From assembly GCF_018913465.1 (NCBI RefSeq), contig NZ_JABAPM010000004.1, positions 62,001 through 126,000 on the forward strand: DNA of 64,000 bases, read 5' to 3'. Positions within the stretch are counted from its first letter, which is position 1; each line of letters starts with the position of its first letter. The translations under genes were made by a program, and so were the position numbers. Below the pieces are notes generated by a model, which worked only from the letters and a program-made list of their open reading frames with translations, did no database searches and was not told the origin of the DNA. Positions 1 through 8,290 of the stretch are shown in pieces. The DNA comes from Arcanobacterium phocae. GTDB taxonomy: Bacteria > Actinomycetota > Actinomycetes > Actinomycetales > Actinomycetaceae.

Positions 1-366
1 CCACTGGTCAAGTTTATCCGCCCAGATCGAATACATCTGCGGGTCAGATGAGGCATCAATGGTCATCATGAGTTCAGCTCGGGTAGCCGCGTTTTTCGAT
101 ACTGCTAAGTTAGCGCGAAGTTTCGTGGCGACGTCGTCGGCGTCGTCGTCCCTAACTGCGTCAAGTAACCGTTGTTCCCAGCACTGTGCCATATATTCGT
201 GAACGTCGTGAATCATCTCTTCACGTGACGGAAAATGATAAATCAGTCCAGATTTACTCATTCCACTTCGGGTAGCAACCGCATCATAAGTTACGCCAGC
301 CACCCCAGATTCTTCGATAATCTCAACGATCACGTCGAGAATGTCGGTCTTTTTATTCGTGCGCAT
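1..366 (-). CDS. TetR/AcrR family transcriptional regulator (C-terminus beyond window)
   Basis: The visible 122 residues begin MRTNKKTDILD and carry a TetR-type helix-turn-helix at about residues 8-50 (GVTYDAVATRSGMSKSGLIYHF, with the typical YHF after the recognition helix), followed by the start of the ligand-binding domain. The reading frame stays open to base 1, so the C-terminus lies outside the window. The ATG at 364-366 overlaps the last codons of the upstream MFS gene by 14 nt, so the two are cotranscribed and translationally coupled. The partner is a 14-TM drug exporter whose promoter holds a perfect palindrome. I infer a repressor that controls its own operon and is released by an exported compound. 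The ligand is unknown. Confidence 0.85.
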   Translation of the reverse strand, partial: MRTNKKTDILDVIVEIIEESGVAGVTYDAVATRSGMSKSGLIYHFPSREEMIHDVHEYMAQCWEQRLLDAVRDDDADDVATKLRANLAVSKNAATRAELMMTIDASSDPQMYSIWADKLDQW

Positions 367-1831
367 AAGGCGTCTCCTTTGGATTGCCACGCAACGCATA
401 TGCGGTAACTAGTGCGGCAAAAATCGTGATGACGATGATCAGTAAAATAATATCCAGGTACGCGGCATCGTAACCGGCGCGGGCAGTATCGGCTAAGGTT
501 GGATGAGCTAACCCATCGTAGATAGATGTGCTGATTTCCTCCGGTACATTGATTCGGTAGAAGAACGGCAACAAACTACCAACAATTGCCACAGCCACAA
601 CGGTGCCAATTTCGTACGAGACTTCTTCTACAGCCGCTGCCATGCCGGCTTTACGGCGTGGTGCAGAACCGATAATCGCGGTAGATGAAACGCTCATAAC
701 TAATCCTACGCCAGCACCCATTAATGCCAGACCAACAATAGTTAGCCACAACATAGTGTGTGAAACACCGAAGTACATCGCGGTTAACCCTAGGGTGGAC
801 GTAACTAAGCCACCGGAGATAAGAGTCCGGAATCCGATGATGTGAACGATTGCTCCCCCGAGAGCTGACGTGAAGAATGACGATAGCGCCGCCACAGCTA
901 CTAGCATTCCAGCTTGGAGCGGAGTGAATCCAGCAGTTAATTGGAAACGCTGGGTTGTCATCAGTTCAGATCCACCCAAAATAAAAAGTGTCATACCGGC
1001 GGAAATGACTCCTGCGGTAAACATCCAAGATCGGAAAATTTCGAATTCCAAGAGTGGTTCAATGAGTTTGTCTTGCCGGAGCTTGAACGCTACTGCGCCA
1101 ACGATGCCAGTTGCTAGCGAAATAACTACGATCCAAAGGTTTTGTTGACCCGAGATTTCCTTGATGAACATGACCATGCCAAGCATGGCGAACATGGCGT
1201 ACACACTCGAAATGAAATCCCAATGTTTGCTTGGGTTAGCTTGATTAGGTGGTGCTATCGCAAACGTTGCGATAAAAGCTGCGATAGCCACCGGAATGTT
1301 GATTAAGAAGATAGAACCCCACCAGAAATGTTCAAGCAAGAAGCCTCCGATAACTGGGCCAGTGGCTGCACCGAGCGTTGAGGTGGCCGCCCAGATACCG
1401 ATGGCGGTGGCCAGCTCGCGAGGATCTAAAAAGGTGGTGCGGATCAGTGCCAGTGTGGCTGGCATTAGTGTTGCGGCTGCAAACCCGAGGATAGCTCGAG
1501 CTCCTACCAGCCACCACGGACCTGGAGCAAAAGCCGCTGCCAATGACGCGAACGAAAAGATGATTAATCCGATCATCCACATTCGCCGATGGCCGATTTT
1601 GTCTCCTAGGGTTCCGGTGCCGAGTAAGAGTCCGGCTAAAACAAGTGGGTAGGCATTGATGATCCACAGATTTTGCAGTTCCGACGCATGCAATACTTCG
1701 CGTAGGCGGGGAAGGGCAGTATAGAGGACAGAGTTATCGACTCCGACGAGGAATAAGCCGGAGCTGAGTACAGCTAAGAAAAGCCACTTACGATGTACAG
1801 AAAGTGGAGAATCATAACGAGCATTCGACAT
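353..1831 (-). CDS. MFS transporter, DHA2 (14-TM) drug exporter family
   Basis: This 492-residue membrane protein looks like a proton-driven multidrug exporter of the DHA2 group (QacA/SmvA/LfrA-like). The first helix carries the family signature GVDNSVLYTALP. The loop between helices 2 and 3 has the MFS motif LGDKIGHRRMW. A motif-C-like segment (GAATGPVIGGFLLEHFWWGSIF) follows in helix 5, typical of antiporters. The length fits 14 TM segments. It is first in an operon with the overlapping tetR gene. Its ATG lies 7 nt after a TACAGT -10 element with no Shine-Dalgarno, so the mRNA may be leaderless. The substrate cannot be read from sequence; quaternary ammonium or dye-like cations are usual for relatives. 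Confidence 0.88.
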   Translation of the reverse strand: MSNARYDSPLSVHRKWLFLAVLSSGLFLVGVDNSVLYTALPRLREVLHASELQNLWIINAYPLVLAGLLLGTGTLGDKIGHRRMWMIGLIIFSFASLAAAFAPGPWWLVGARAILGFAAATLMPATLALIRTTFLDPRELATAIGIWAATSTLGAATGPVIGGFLLEHFWWGSIFLINIPVAIAAFIATFAIAPPNQANPSKHWDFISSVYAMFAMLGMVMFIKEISGQQNLWIVVISLATGIVGAVAFKLRQDKLIEPLLEFEIFRSWMFTAGVISAGMTLFILGGSELMTTQRFQLTAGFTPLQAGMLVAVAALSSFFTSALGGAIVHIIGFRTLISGGLVTSTLGLTAMYFGVSHTMLWLTIVGLALMGAGVGLVMSVSSTAIIGSAPRRKAGMAAAVEEVSYEIGTVVAVAIVGSLLPFFYRINVPEEISTSIYDGLAHPTLADTARAGYDAAYLDIILLIIVITIFAALVTAYALRGNPKETPYAHE

Positions 1832-1838
1832 ACCCGTA

Positions 1839-1858
1839 ACTGTACCGAACGTTCGGTA
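1839..1858 (-). promoter_or_regulatory. Promoter -10 plus palindromic TetR-type operator
   Basis: TACCGAACGTTCGGTA at 1843-1858 is a perfect 16-bp palindrome. On the minus strand it abuts, and by 2 nt overlaps, a TACAGT -10 hexamer (1839-1844) that lies 7 nt before the MFS start codon. An operator between -10 and -35 is the classic layout for TetR repression. The likely ligand-responsive repressor is the TetR protein encoded second in the operon. Confidence 0.7.
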
Positions 1859-1861
1859 TGG

Positions 1862-2807
1862 TTATGAAGTGTGGCTGGCGTTTCGTCGCCGATCTCTCAC
1901 TCGGTCGATCATCAGCAACACAGCGGGGATCCCGGCAAGTGAGGTAACGATCGAAGCATAGTATGCAGGGGCCAGTAGATTGCCAAAATAGTTACTTAAC
2001 CAACTCACCACGAACGGGGTAAGACCTCCGGAAAGGACAGTCGCTACATTGTAGCCAATCGCCATGCCAGAAAAGCGCCCGTGGCTACCGGGATTGCAGC
2101 CGCTCCAATTGCGCTCCAAGCAGCAGCTGGAATAGCTAACATAGCAATAGCAATAATAAGGATCGTTGTGTTGTTCAAACCGAGCATGATATATCCAGGC
2201 ACAGCCAACAAAACGACGGCGGCTAGTGTTAAAGCAAAAGCATGCTTACGTCCAATTCGGTCCGATAGTAGGGCGATAAATAGGGTAACTGCGATAGCTG
2301 CAATTGCCGCAATGACGCCGAGATTTAAGGCCGCTTGAGAATCGCCGTTGTGTACCGACTCAAGATATGTCGGGATATAGGTAATTGTTAAGCAGTATGT
2401 GGCTGAACCGACTGTTGAGATAAGGAAAGAAACGGCGAGTGGACGTTCGTGTTCGCGGACGGTGTATGTTAGCGGTGAGAAGGGCGCCAACCATGGATTT
2501 TGCGGCTGCCCGACTCGGTGCTAAATCACGGGGTTCTTTCTTTGCTGTTTCCATTAGGTAGACCATAATGCCGGTGTACTCCGCGCCAACTGAAAAACCT
2601 GCTAATGTTCGGAGAGCGAGAACGGCGATACCACCCCAGATGCCGAATAGTAGCGTACCCTGGCATAATGGCGATCCCGCCTATCGAGATAGATATCAGC
2701 ATGGCAGAAGTGATGAGTGCAGTGGTGCGCCCGCGAGTATCGCCGATATGGCCAAAAACTATTGCTCCCAACGGACGAATAATAAAACTGGCCTACGGTA
2801 AGCATCG
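1862..2807 (-). pseudogene. Decayed MHS-family MFS transporter (ProP/ShiA-like)
   Basis: Pieces of one metabolite:H+ symporter run in order on the minus strand in different frames. The first (from about 2800) reads SFIIRPLGAIVFGHIGDTRGR, the MHS helix 2-3 signature, with an in-frame TAG directly before it. An extra base near 2647 shifts the frame, after which the text continues as GIWGGIAVLALRTLAGFSVG to about 2480. A further break with loss of helices joins RPLAVSFLISTVGSATYCLTI, and another near 2090 leads to GMAIGYNVATVLSGGLTPFV and the C-terminus. The N-terminal helices are missing. With several frameshifts, internal deletions and a missing start, no working transporter can be made. The original substrate (proline/betaine, shikimate or a dicarboxylate) is unknown. 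Confidence 0.8.
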
Positions 2808-2928
2808 AGAGGCGTCTTTTTCACTTTAGAGTGATATCGCCGAGTGAAGTTGCAAATTCACGTGAGTCGGAGCATGTTATCGGCGTGGACGTTTCGCTCA
2901 ACGGCAATAGCCCGCTACGGTTGAATAC

Positions 2929-3816
2929 GTGAATACTAAACGTGGTCCAGGTTCTCGTTCCCCGCGCAAGGGTGGGCGCCCGACGCCGTCGTCGGCAACT
3001 ACTCGAAAGTCTGCTGAGCGTTCGGAACTTAGGCGTAATCAAGAACAACGTCCACGTCGTGCTCAATCGCAACCACGTTCGCAGGAACGGAAGCGGCAGA
3101 ATTCGTCCGAGCGTCCTGCTCGGACCCAACAAGCCCGCGCTCCACGAACCACCCAAGCCCGTCCGCACAGTGTGGAAAATAGGCGCGTAAATCCAACAGT
3201 TCAGCGCCGGAGAGCCACTCAGGCACAGGTCAGCCGGGAGGCTTTGCTGCGGCGCCGCCGGACAAGGAAGCGGATCGCTGGTGTTGTGGGTGCGATAGTA
3301 GCGATAACGGCTACGATCTGGCTGGTGTCCTTTTCGCTACAAAAGATTCAAGAGCAAACTGCACCACCTGACCCGGCACGAGTATTTGATCCGGTGCCGT
3401 GCTCTGTTGAAGATTTGTCGGCCACGTTGTCCCTTCAGGGCTCAGTCTCTGGTCGGCCAGTGAATATTGGGATTAAGGTGAAAAATTCGCGGAGTAAAGC
3501 TCCGTGTGTGATGGAAACTAGTCCGAAAGATTTCAAGGTCACAATTGAAACTGGTGACCTGAAAGTTTTCGATTCAGCTACGTGTGACGTAGGTGTTTCC
3601 GCGCCGCGCTTACTCTTGAGTAAAGATGTTGAATCCAACCAAAAAATTACCTGGAATGGAATGTATTCGGGCAAGCTCTGCTCAACTACGACTCCTGCAA
3701 ATCCAGGAACGTATATTGCCCGCGTATACTATCTTGGCGAGGAACTAACAGCTAAAGGATATGCCTTTGAGCTGAATGCTCCAGCGCCACCGCCTGAAGC
3801 TAAACCTGCTGAGTAG
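2929..3816 (+). CDS. Membrane-anchored protein with basic disordered N-terminus, function unknown
   Basis: Of 295 residues, about the first 110 are low-complexity and rich in Arg, Gln, Pro and Ser, hence cytoplasmic and probably disordered or nucleic-acid binding. A single TM helix (around 112-135, IAGVVGAIVAITATIWLVSF) follows a run of arginines, then an outside domain of about 160 residues with four cysteines (in VPCSV, APCVM, ATCDV, KLCST) that could form two disulfides. The outer domain has a beta-sandwich-like pattern and ends in a Pro/Ala-rich tail. It converges on radA with only 2 nt between stop codons. The start is GTG with no clear Shine-Dalgarno. I recognise the layout from other Actinomycetales but not a named function. 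Confidence 0.75.
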   Translation: MNTKRGPGSRSPRKGGRPTPSSATTRKSAERSELRRNQEQRPRRAQSQPRSQERKRQNSSERPARTQQARAPRTTQARPHSVENRRVNPTVQRRRATQAQVSREALLRRRRTRKRIAGVVGAIVAITATIWLVSFSLQKIQEQTAPPDPARVFDPVPCSVEDLSATLSLQGSVSGRPVNIGIKVKNSRSKAPCVMETSPKDFKVTIETGDLKVFDSATCDVGVSAPRLLLSKDVESNQKITWNGMYSGKLCSTTTPANPGTYIARVYYLGEELTAKGYAFELNAPAPPPEAKPAE

Positions 3817-3818
3817 CT

Positions 3819-5195
3819 CTAGTGGGAAACTGGGAGAACCGTATTTACTGCTTGCTTGACGTCGGCTACTCTGCGGAGCGTTAGGTTTCCCGGGGCTGAC
3901 ACATTATCTGCACTGGCTGGGATCAAGGCGATATTAAATCCTAGCCGGGCAGCTTCGTTGATCCGTTGCTGGATGCCGACGACGGGGCGTAACTCTCCGG
4001 TCAGCGACACCTCGCCAAGCGCCACAACGCCAGGCGCCAGCGGCAAATCTGCTGCAGCAGATGCGAGCGCTAGTGCGGTAGCGATATCTACACTGGGCTC
4101 AGTGGCCTTCGCGCCACCAACCGTGGAAACAAAGACGTCGGACCGATCGTATGCAATGCCCAATCGTGACTGCAAAACAGCTATCATCATGGCAACTCGG
4201 GAAGAATCAACACCGGAGGTAGTGCGCCGCGGTGGACCACCGGCCGGAACCCGTAGTGCCTGCACTTCTACCGGCATCGGACGGCGTCCTTCTAGCGTGA
4301 TAGTGACGCAGGTGCCAGGAACAGTAAGATTACGGGCACTTAAAAACAGTCCGGAAGGATCTGCAAGACCTCGAATACCAGAATCAATCAGCTCGAAACA
4401 GCCCACTTCATCGGTAGCGCCATACCTATTCTTTACCGCTCTCACCATGCGTAACCGCGAATGTTTATCGCCTTCGAACTGGCAGACCACATCAACCAAA
4501 TGTTCCAAAACTCGCGGGCCGGCGATCGAGCCTTCTTTAGTAACATGGCCGACCACAATAACCGGAAGATCTGAGCTCTTAGCGCGATTAACTAACGCAG
4601 CCGTAACTGCCCGGACTTGAGCCACTCCGCCAGCCGCGCCCTCCACATCAGGATCAGCAATGGTCTGAACAGAATCGACGATCAACAGCGATGGACGAGA
4701 AGACTCCACATGGCCAAGTACCCGGGCCAAATCAGCTTCTGCCGTAAGTAGCAGATGCGGATGCAACGCACCGATGCGTTCTGCACGGGAACGAACCTGT
4801 GACGCAGATTCTTCTCCCGTCACGTATAACACCGGATTCTTGCCAGCTGCAGCGGCTTCTGCTGCGGCCTTCGCTGCCACATCAAGCAATAACGTAGACT
4901 TACCTACTCCTGGTTCACCAGCGAGCAAAATAACCACACCGGGAACAATGCCGCCACCAAGTACCCGGTCAAGCTCACTAACGCCAGTAGGCGATTTAAC
5001 AGAGGCTTGGCTACTGACATCGGTAATAGGTTGTGCCGGACTATGCGGGGTTAACGGGGTGACAGCGCGTGCAATGCTGCCAGTTCCATGTTCCACAACT
5101 GTGCCCCACTGCTGGCATTCGCCACACCGCCCTACCCATTTCGAGGTAGTCCAGCCACATTCGGTACAAACAAAAGATGCTTTAGTTTTCGCCAT
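3819..5195 (-). CDS. radA: DNA repair protein RadA (Sms)
   Basis: RadA is a RecA-like ATPase that promotes branch migration and processing of recombination intermediates. The 458-residue protein has all family parts in order: an N-terminal zinc finger (C10, C13, C24, C27), Walker A GEPGVGKST at about 93-101, the RadA-specific KNRYG motif, and a Lon-protease-like C-terminal domain. The frame could begin 6 nt upstream at a GTG (5201), but the AGGG Shine-Dalgarno is correctly spaced only for the ATG at 5195. It is convergent with the unknown membrane-anchored gene and has the same orientation as the potassium genes, though spacing suggests a separate unit. Confidence 0.97.
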   Translation of the reverse strand: MAKTKASFVCTECGWTTSKWVGRCGECQQWGTVVEHGTGSIARAVTPLTPHSPAQPITDVSSQASVKSPTGVSELDRVLGGGIVPGVVILLAGEPGVGKSTLLLDVAAKAAAEAAAAGKNPVLYVTGEESASQVRSRAERIGALHPHLLLTAEADLARVLGHVESSRPSLLIVDSVQTIADPDVEGAAGGVAQVRAVTAALVNRAKSSDLPVIVVGHVTKEGSIAGPRVLEHLVDVVCQFEGDKHSRLRMVRAVKNRYGATDEVGCFELIDSGIRGLADPSGLFLSARNLTVPGTCVTITLEGRRPMPVEVQALRVPAGGPPRRTTSGVDSSRVAMMIAVLQSRLGIAYDRSDVFVSTVGGAKATEPSVDIATALALASAAADLPLAPGVVALGEVSLTGELRPVVGIQQRINEAARLGFNIALIPASADNVSAPGNLTLRRVADVKQAVNTVLPVSH

Positions 5196-5242
5196 AGCCA
5201 CACCCTACCAACCAGGTCCGACATACTTTGTAGAACACCGCG

Positions 5243-5911
5243 TCACAGCCGGTTCGCGAACGTTTCCAGCAACGCCGGCTCTCCCGAAACAATCAGCGTA
5301 TCCCCACTAGATACTAGTGTTTGTGGGGTCGCGTATTCGAACGGTTGCCCATGCGATTTCACTCCGATCACCCGCACCCCGAACCGCTCTTGAATCCGGC
5401 TTTGCTCTAGGGTAAAGCCAATCATGTCCTTCGGTGGCAACATCTTCACGATGGTGAACTGGTCTTCCATCTCGATATAGTCAAGCATTTTGCCTGAAAC
5501 CATGTGGGCTACGCGCTGACCGGCGTCGTATTCCGGATAAACAACATGATTGGCGCCGATACGCCGCAAAATTGTGCCATGTTCACGCGACGTCGCTTTC
5601 GCCCAGATCTCCCGCATCCCCATGTCCACTAAGTTTGCGGTGATTAAAACACTGGCTTCGAGCGATGTGCCTACGCCAACAACTGCAATCTGGAAATCCT
5701 GTGCGCCCAACTGATGAAGTGCTTCGGCAGATCGAGCATCAGCTTCAACCACGCGGAAACGATGTGACCACTGCTGAGCTAAATCAGGATCAGACTCTAC
5801 CGCTAATACGTCGCGGCCTAATTTATCTAACGTTACTGCGATAGCGGAACCAAAACGTCCTAGTCCAATCACCAAAACCGCATCTGGACTTTCGTTAGAA
5901 ACTCGAGCCAT
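5243..5911 (-). CDS. ktrA: Potassium uptake regulatory subunit, TrkA/KtrA (RCK)
   Basis: This cytosolic gating ring subunit of a Ktr/Trk potassium channel has 222 residues. A Rossmann RCK_N domain begins with the nucleotide-binding VIGLGRFGSAIA and an acidic residue at the end of beta-2 (AVESD). A C-terminal RCK_C domain fills roughly residues 140-222. Such rings bind ATP/ADP or NAD(H), and RCK_C often binds c-di-AMP. It lies 35 nt downstream of the channel gene on the same strand, so the two form an operon. The single-RCK length fits KtrA (octameric ring) rather than the doubled TrkA of enterobacteria. Confidence 0.93.
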   Translation of the reverse strand: MARVSNESPDAVLVIGLGRFGSAIAVTLDKLGRDVLAVESDPDLAQQWSHRFRVVEADARSAEALHQLGAQDFQIAVVGVGTSLEASVLITANLVDMGMREIWAKATSREHGTILRRIGANHVVYPEYDAGQRVAHMVSGKMLDYIEMEDQFTIVKMLPPKDMIGFTLEQSRIQERFGVRVIGVKSHGQPFEYATPQTLVSSGDTLIVSGEPALLETFANRL

Positions 5912-5946
5912 GTCTCTTCTTTCTCTGGAATACCGACAATTCTAGG

Positions 5947-7392
5947 TTAGCCGATAACCGGGCGTTCTTCTGGGAGCCGGATAACTCGACGGCGATTGCG
6001 CAGTGCAAGCGCAGCAGCTAAGGTCATCGTTCCCACGCGCCCCAGATACATCAGCACGATAAGAATAATTTTCGCGGACTCCGGAAGGACTGGTGTGATA
6101 CCAGTTGACAGTCCGCAGGTTGCAAAGGCAGAGATAACCTCAAACAAAATCTGAGCTAGGGAATAGTCAGAGATGTGCAGAATCGCAAGCGTTGATGTTC
6201 CCACCAAAAATGCACCCAAGAAAGTAGCGGAAATGGCCAGCCGGACAACGTCTGGTGGGATCCGTTTGCCGAATGCTTCGGTGTCACGATCACCGCGTGC
6301 TTCGGCCACGATCGCGAGTACCAGCACGGCAAATGTTGTTACCTTGATTCCGCCACCAGTAGATGCCGAACCGCCACCAATAAACATGAGGATATCAATA
6401 AAGAACCACGTGGATTGTTGCATTTGTCCGACGTCGAGTGTTGCCAGTCCGCTCGAACGCGGGGTAGTAGCGTGAAATAGCGTTGCCAGAATTCGATCTG
6501 ACCCGCTTAGTCCACCAAGCGTTGCTGGATTGTTCCACTCCAACAAGCCGATAACAATGATCGAAATACCGAGTATCGAACCGTAGGTGACGAGCGTCAG
6601 CTTGGAATGTAACGTCCAATCATGTGGGTTGCGCAGATGTTGAGCGATGTTTAACGTAACTGGAAAGCCTACGGCGCCAACGATGGTTCCTAAAATAATC
6701 GGTAGACTTACGGCCCAGTTGCCGACGAATTGTCCAAGTCCATCAGCTAAAACTACGAAGCCGGCATTGTTAAACGTTGATACAGCCATAAATAAGGAGT
6801 GGCCCAGTGCGCTTACAAAGGACGGATCGATGCCAACGAACGTTGCCAAGAAGATAAGGGTTAAAACAGTCTCAGCCACAAGTGACGTTGCGATGACAGC
6901 GCGCAGTAAGGCTCCGACGTCGCCCAGCCGGCTTTTCGTTTCCGTTGCCGCGAGCATACGTTGCGTCAGCCCTAAGTGTCGGGAAACCGCCAGTGCCAAA
7001 ATGGACGCAATGACCATGACGCCTAATCCGCCGATCTGGATGCCTAAAGCCAGAACGATATCTCCGAAAACTGTCCATTGAGTAGCAGTGTCGACGACGG
7101 TCAGGCCAGTTACGCATACCGCTGACGTTGCTGTGAATAAGGCAGTGACAAAGGACGTGCTCCCGGGGGTGCGAGTTGCGAACGGTAGCATCAGTAGCAA
7201 GGTGATAGTAAGAATGAGGGCCGCAAAGACGAGCATTGCTAAGCGGGCTGGAGAGCGTCGTGCTAAGGAGTTTATGTAGGAGCGAACTGAATGACCGGTA
7301 GAACCAGTATCCGAATCCGGACCTAACGACATGCGAATATCAAACCGTCCACGGCCTGATGACTGCGGCTGTGGAGGAGCTCCGTGCGCCAC
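5947..7392 (-). CDS. ktrB: Potassium uptake channel subunit, TrkH/KtrB family
   Basis: This 481-residue membrane protein forms the K+ (or Na+/K+) conducting pore. A hydrophilic N-terminal stretch of about 45 residues precedes a four-fold M1-P-M2 architecture. Filter loops are visible as SAVCVTGLTVVDT, STFNNAGFVVL, TPRSSGLATLDV and SAFATCGLSTGITP, each with the conserved Gly in the pore loop. The PRSSG region and the flexible intramembrane loop in the third repeat fit the SKT superfamily. The gene is followed by the RCK subunit. A Shine-Dalgarno (AAGGAGAAAT on the minus strand) precedes the ATG. The 282-nt upstream region is shared with the divergent HTH gene. Confidence 0.94.
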   Translation of the reverse strand: MAHGAPPQPQSSGRGRFDIRMSLGPDSDTGSTGHSVRSYINSLARRSPARLAMLVFAALILTITLLLMLPFATRTPGSTSFVTALFTATSAVCVTGLTVVDTATQWTVFGDIVLALGIQIGGLGVMVIASILALAVSRHLGLTQRMLAATETKSRLGDVGALLRAVIATSLVAETVLTLIFLATFVGIDPSFVSALGHSLFMAVSTFNNAGFVVLADGLGQFVGNWAVSLPIILGTIVGAVGFPVTLNIAQHLRNPHDWTLHSKLTLVTYGSILGISIIVIGLLEWNNPATLGGLSGSDRILATLFHATTPRSSGLATLDVGQMQQSTWFFIDILMFIGGGSASTGGGIKVTTFAVLVLAIVAEARGDRDTEAFGKRIPPDVVRLAISATFLGAFLVGTSTLAILHISDYSLAQILFEVISAFATCGLSTGITPVLPESAKIILIVLMYLGRVGTMTLAAALALRNRRRVIRLPEERPVIG

Positions 7393-7674
7393 GAATATTT
7401 CTCCTTGATAACTGAAAATTTAATCCCTTTAAGCCTATCGTGCTCGAGTTGTAAATGTGGCATTGATAGCGGTTTATGGCGTACCGGAAGCCGTAATCTA
7501 GCGAACAAACCTTAGTGTTTAAGGTGTGGGTTGAGGGAATATCAGGTACAATTAACTAAGAACAGAGTGTTTCGGTACGTGGCGTTTTTCACCACGGACG
7601 AAATTGAGACGAAGCACCAATAATGTGAATCCTTCGAGCTTGCCAAGCTCGCCGATACGAGAACGGACACGTAG
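7393..7674. promoter_or_regulatory. Divergent intergenic region between ktrB and the HTH/bS22 genes
   Basis: The 282-nt region must hold promoters in both directions. A TACAAT -10-like hexamer at 7547-7552 could serve the rightward HTH gene, giving a leader of about 115 nt. Within that leader are two short hairpins: CGTGG/CCACG around 7578-7596 and CGAGCTT/AAGCTCG around 7638-7654. I looked for a c-di-AMP (ydaO) riboswitch on the ktrB side and could not recognise one. Confidence 0.35.
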
Positions 7675-7890
7675 ATGGCTCAACTCCCATCATCAACACC
7701 ACAGTTTTTTACTGTGGCCGAAGTTGCTGATATGACGCGGGTTTCGCGGATGACTGTCTATCGTATGGTCCACTCGGGAGATCTCCCGGCAGTTCGTGTT
7801 GGCAACTCGTATCGCGTTCCTAAATCGGCAGTTGATCAACTGCTTACTGGAGGAGCGTCGGTAGATTTTCGTGAAGCATCCGGATCTTGA
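7675..7890 (+). CDS. Small HTH DNA-binding protein (excisionase/BldC-like, Rv0500 type)
   Basis: The 71-residue protein is almost entirely one winged HTH of the MerR/excisionase class: FTVAEVADMTRVSRMTVYRM is the helix-turn-helix and VRVGNSYRVPKSAVDQLL the wing and following helix. It closely resembles mycobacterial Rv0500 in layout, and as there it is followed directly by the bS22 gene, an arrangement conserved across Actinobacteria. The family acts as small developmental or housekeeping transcription factors; the target genes here are unknown. No strong Shine-Dalgarno is visible before the ATG. Confidence 0.88.
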   Translation: MAQLPSSTPQFFTVAEVADMTRVSRMTVYRMVHSGDLPAVRVGNSYRVPKSAVDQLLTGGASVDFREASGS

Positions 7891-7977
7891 TTCGTTTGCA
7901 CAGCTCAAAATCATGTAGAATCTGTTCTGTTCGTAATCGCGGCGTAGCCGCGGCAGTTCCAAGTCCGGAGGTAACCT

Positions 7978-8076
7978 GTGGGTTCCGTTATTAAGAAGCG
8001 TCGCAAGCGCATGTCGAAGAAGAAGCACCGCAAACTGCTTCGCAAGACTCGTCACCAGCGTCGTAATAAGAAGTGA
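7978..8076 (+). CDS. 30S ribosomal protein bS22 (AURKAIP1/COX24-like)
   Basis: A 32-residue, extremely basic protein (start [20 protein letters not shown] after the initiator, then [11 protein letters not shown]) matches the actinobacterial small-subunit protein bS22, the bacterial relative of the mitochondrial AURKAIP1/COX24 tail. It starts with GTG preceded by a strong GGAGGT Shine-Dalgarno (about 7966-7972). It follows the Rv0500-like HTH gene and ends just before a perfect terminator hairpin. It is too short for ordinary ORF callers. Confidence 0.95.
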   Translation: MGSVIKKRRKRMSKKKHRKLLRKTRHQRRNKK

Positions 8077-8078
8077 TG

Positions 8079-8112
8079 AAAATCGAGAGCCTACGGGCTC
8101 TCGATTTCTATC
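8079..8112 (+). terminator. Rho-independent terminator after bS22
   Basis: AAATCGAGAGCC (8080-8091) and GGCTCTCGATTT (8096-8107) form a perfect 12-bp stem with a TACG loop. The stem is A-rich on the left and T-rich on the right, so it may also act in the reverse direction. Confidence 0.88.
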
Positions 8113-8290
8113 TAGGCTTGATTGGCTTATAGTGTTTAGATGGCAGGCGATCCGGCTCGCTTGCTAGAGCGTAATGGCTTTAGGGTGTAACTCAGGTTAA
8201 ACTAAGGTAGCGATGGTTGAAACCAAAAGAAACACCATCTAAAATAATTAAAGATTAAACATTGCTGTATAGGGTTAGGGTAGGCATACC
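8113..8290 (+). promoter_or_regulatory. Upstream region of the marR gene with a short palindrome
   Basis: This 178-nt region holds TGGTTGAAACCA (8214-8225), a perfect short palindrome whose outer bases (GATGGT...ACCATC, to about 8239) repeat part of the symmetry. MarR proteins often bind such sites in their own promoter. A TATAGG hexamer near 8269 could be a -10. A 16-codon open frame at 8140-8190 has no ribosome binding site and is not called. Confidence 0.3.

Noticed and set aside
3856-4620. Long open frame antisense to radA
   Set aside because: It is the reverse-frame shadow of radA, with no family resemblance.
7393-7674. Possible c-di-AMP (ydaO-type) riboswitch before the potassium transporter
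   Set aside because: The conserved core of that riboswitch could not be found on the ktrB strand; only short hairpins are visible and those favour the other gene.
8140-8190. 16-codon open frame starting ATGGCAGGCGATCC upstream of marR
   Set aside because: No Shine-Dalgarno, no recognisable pattern, and it lies in the promoter region.
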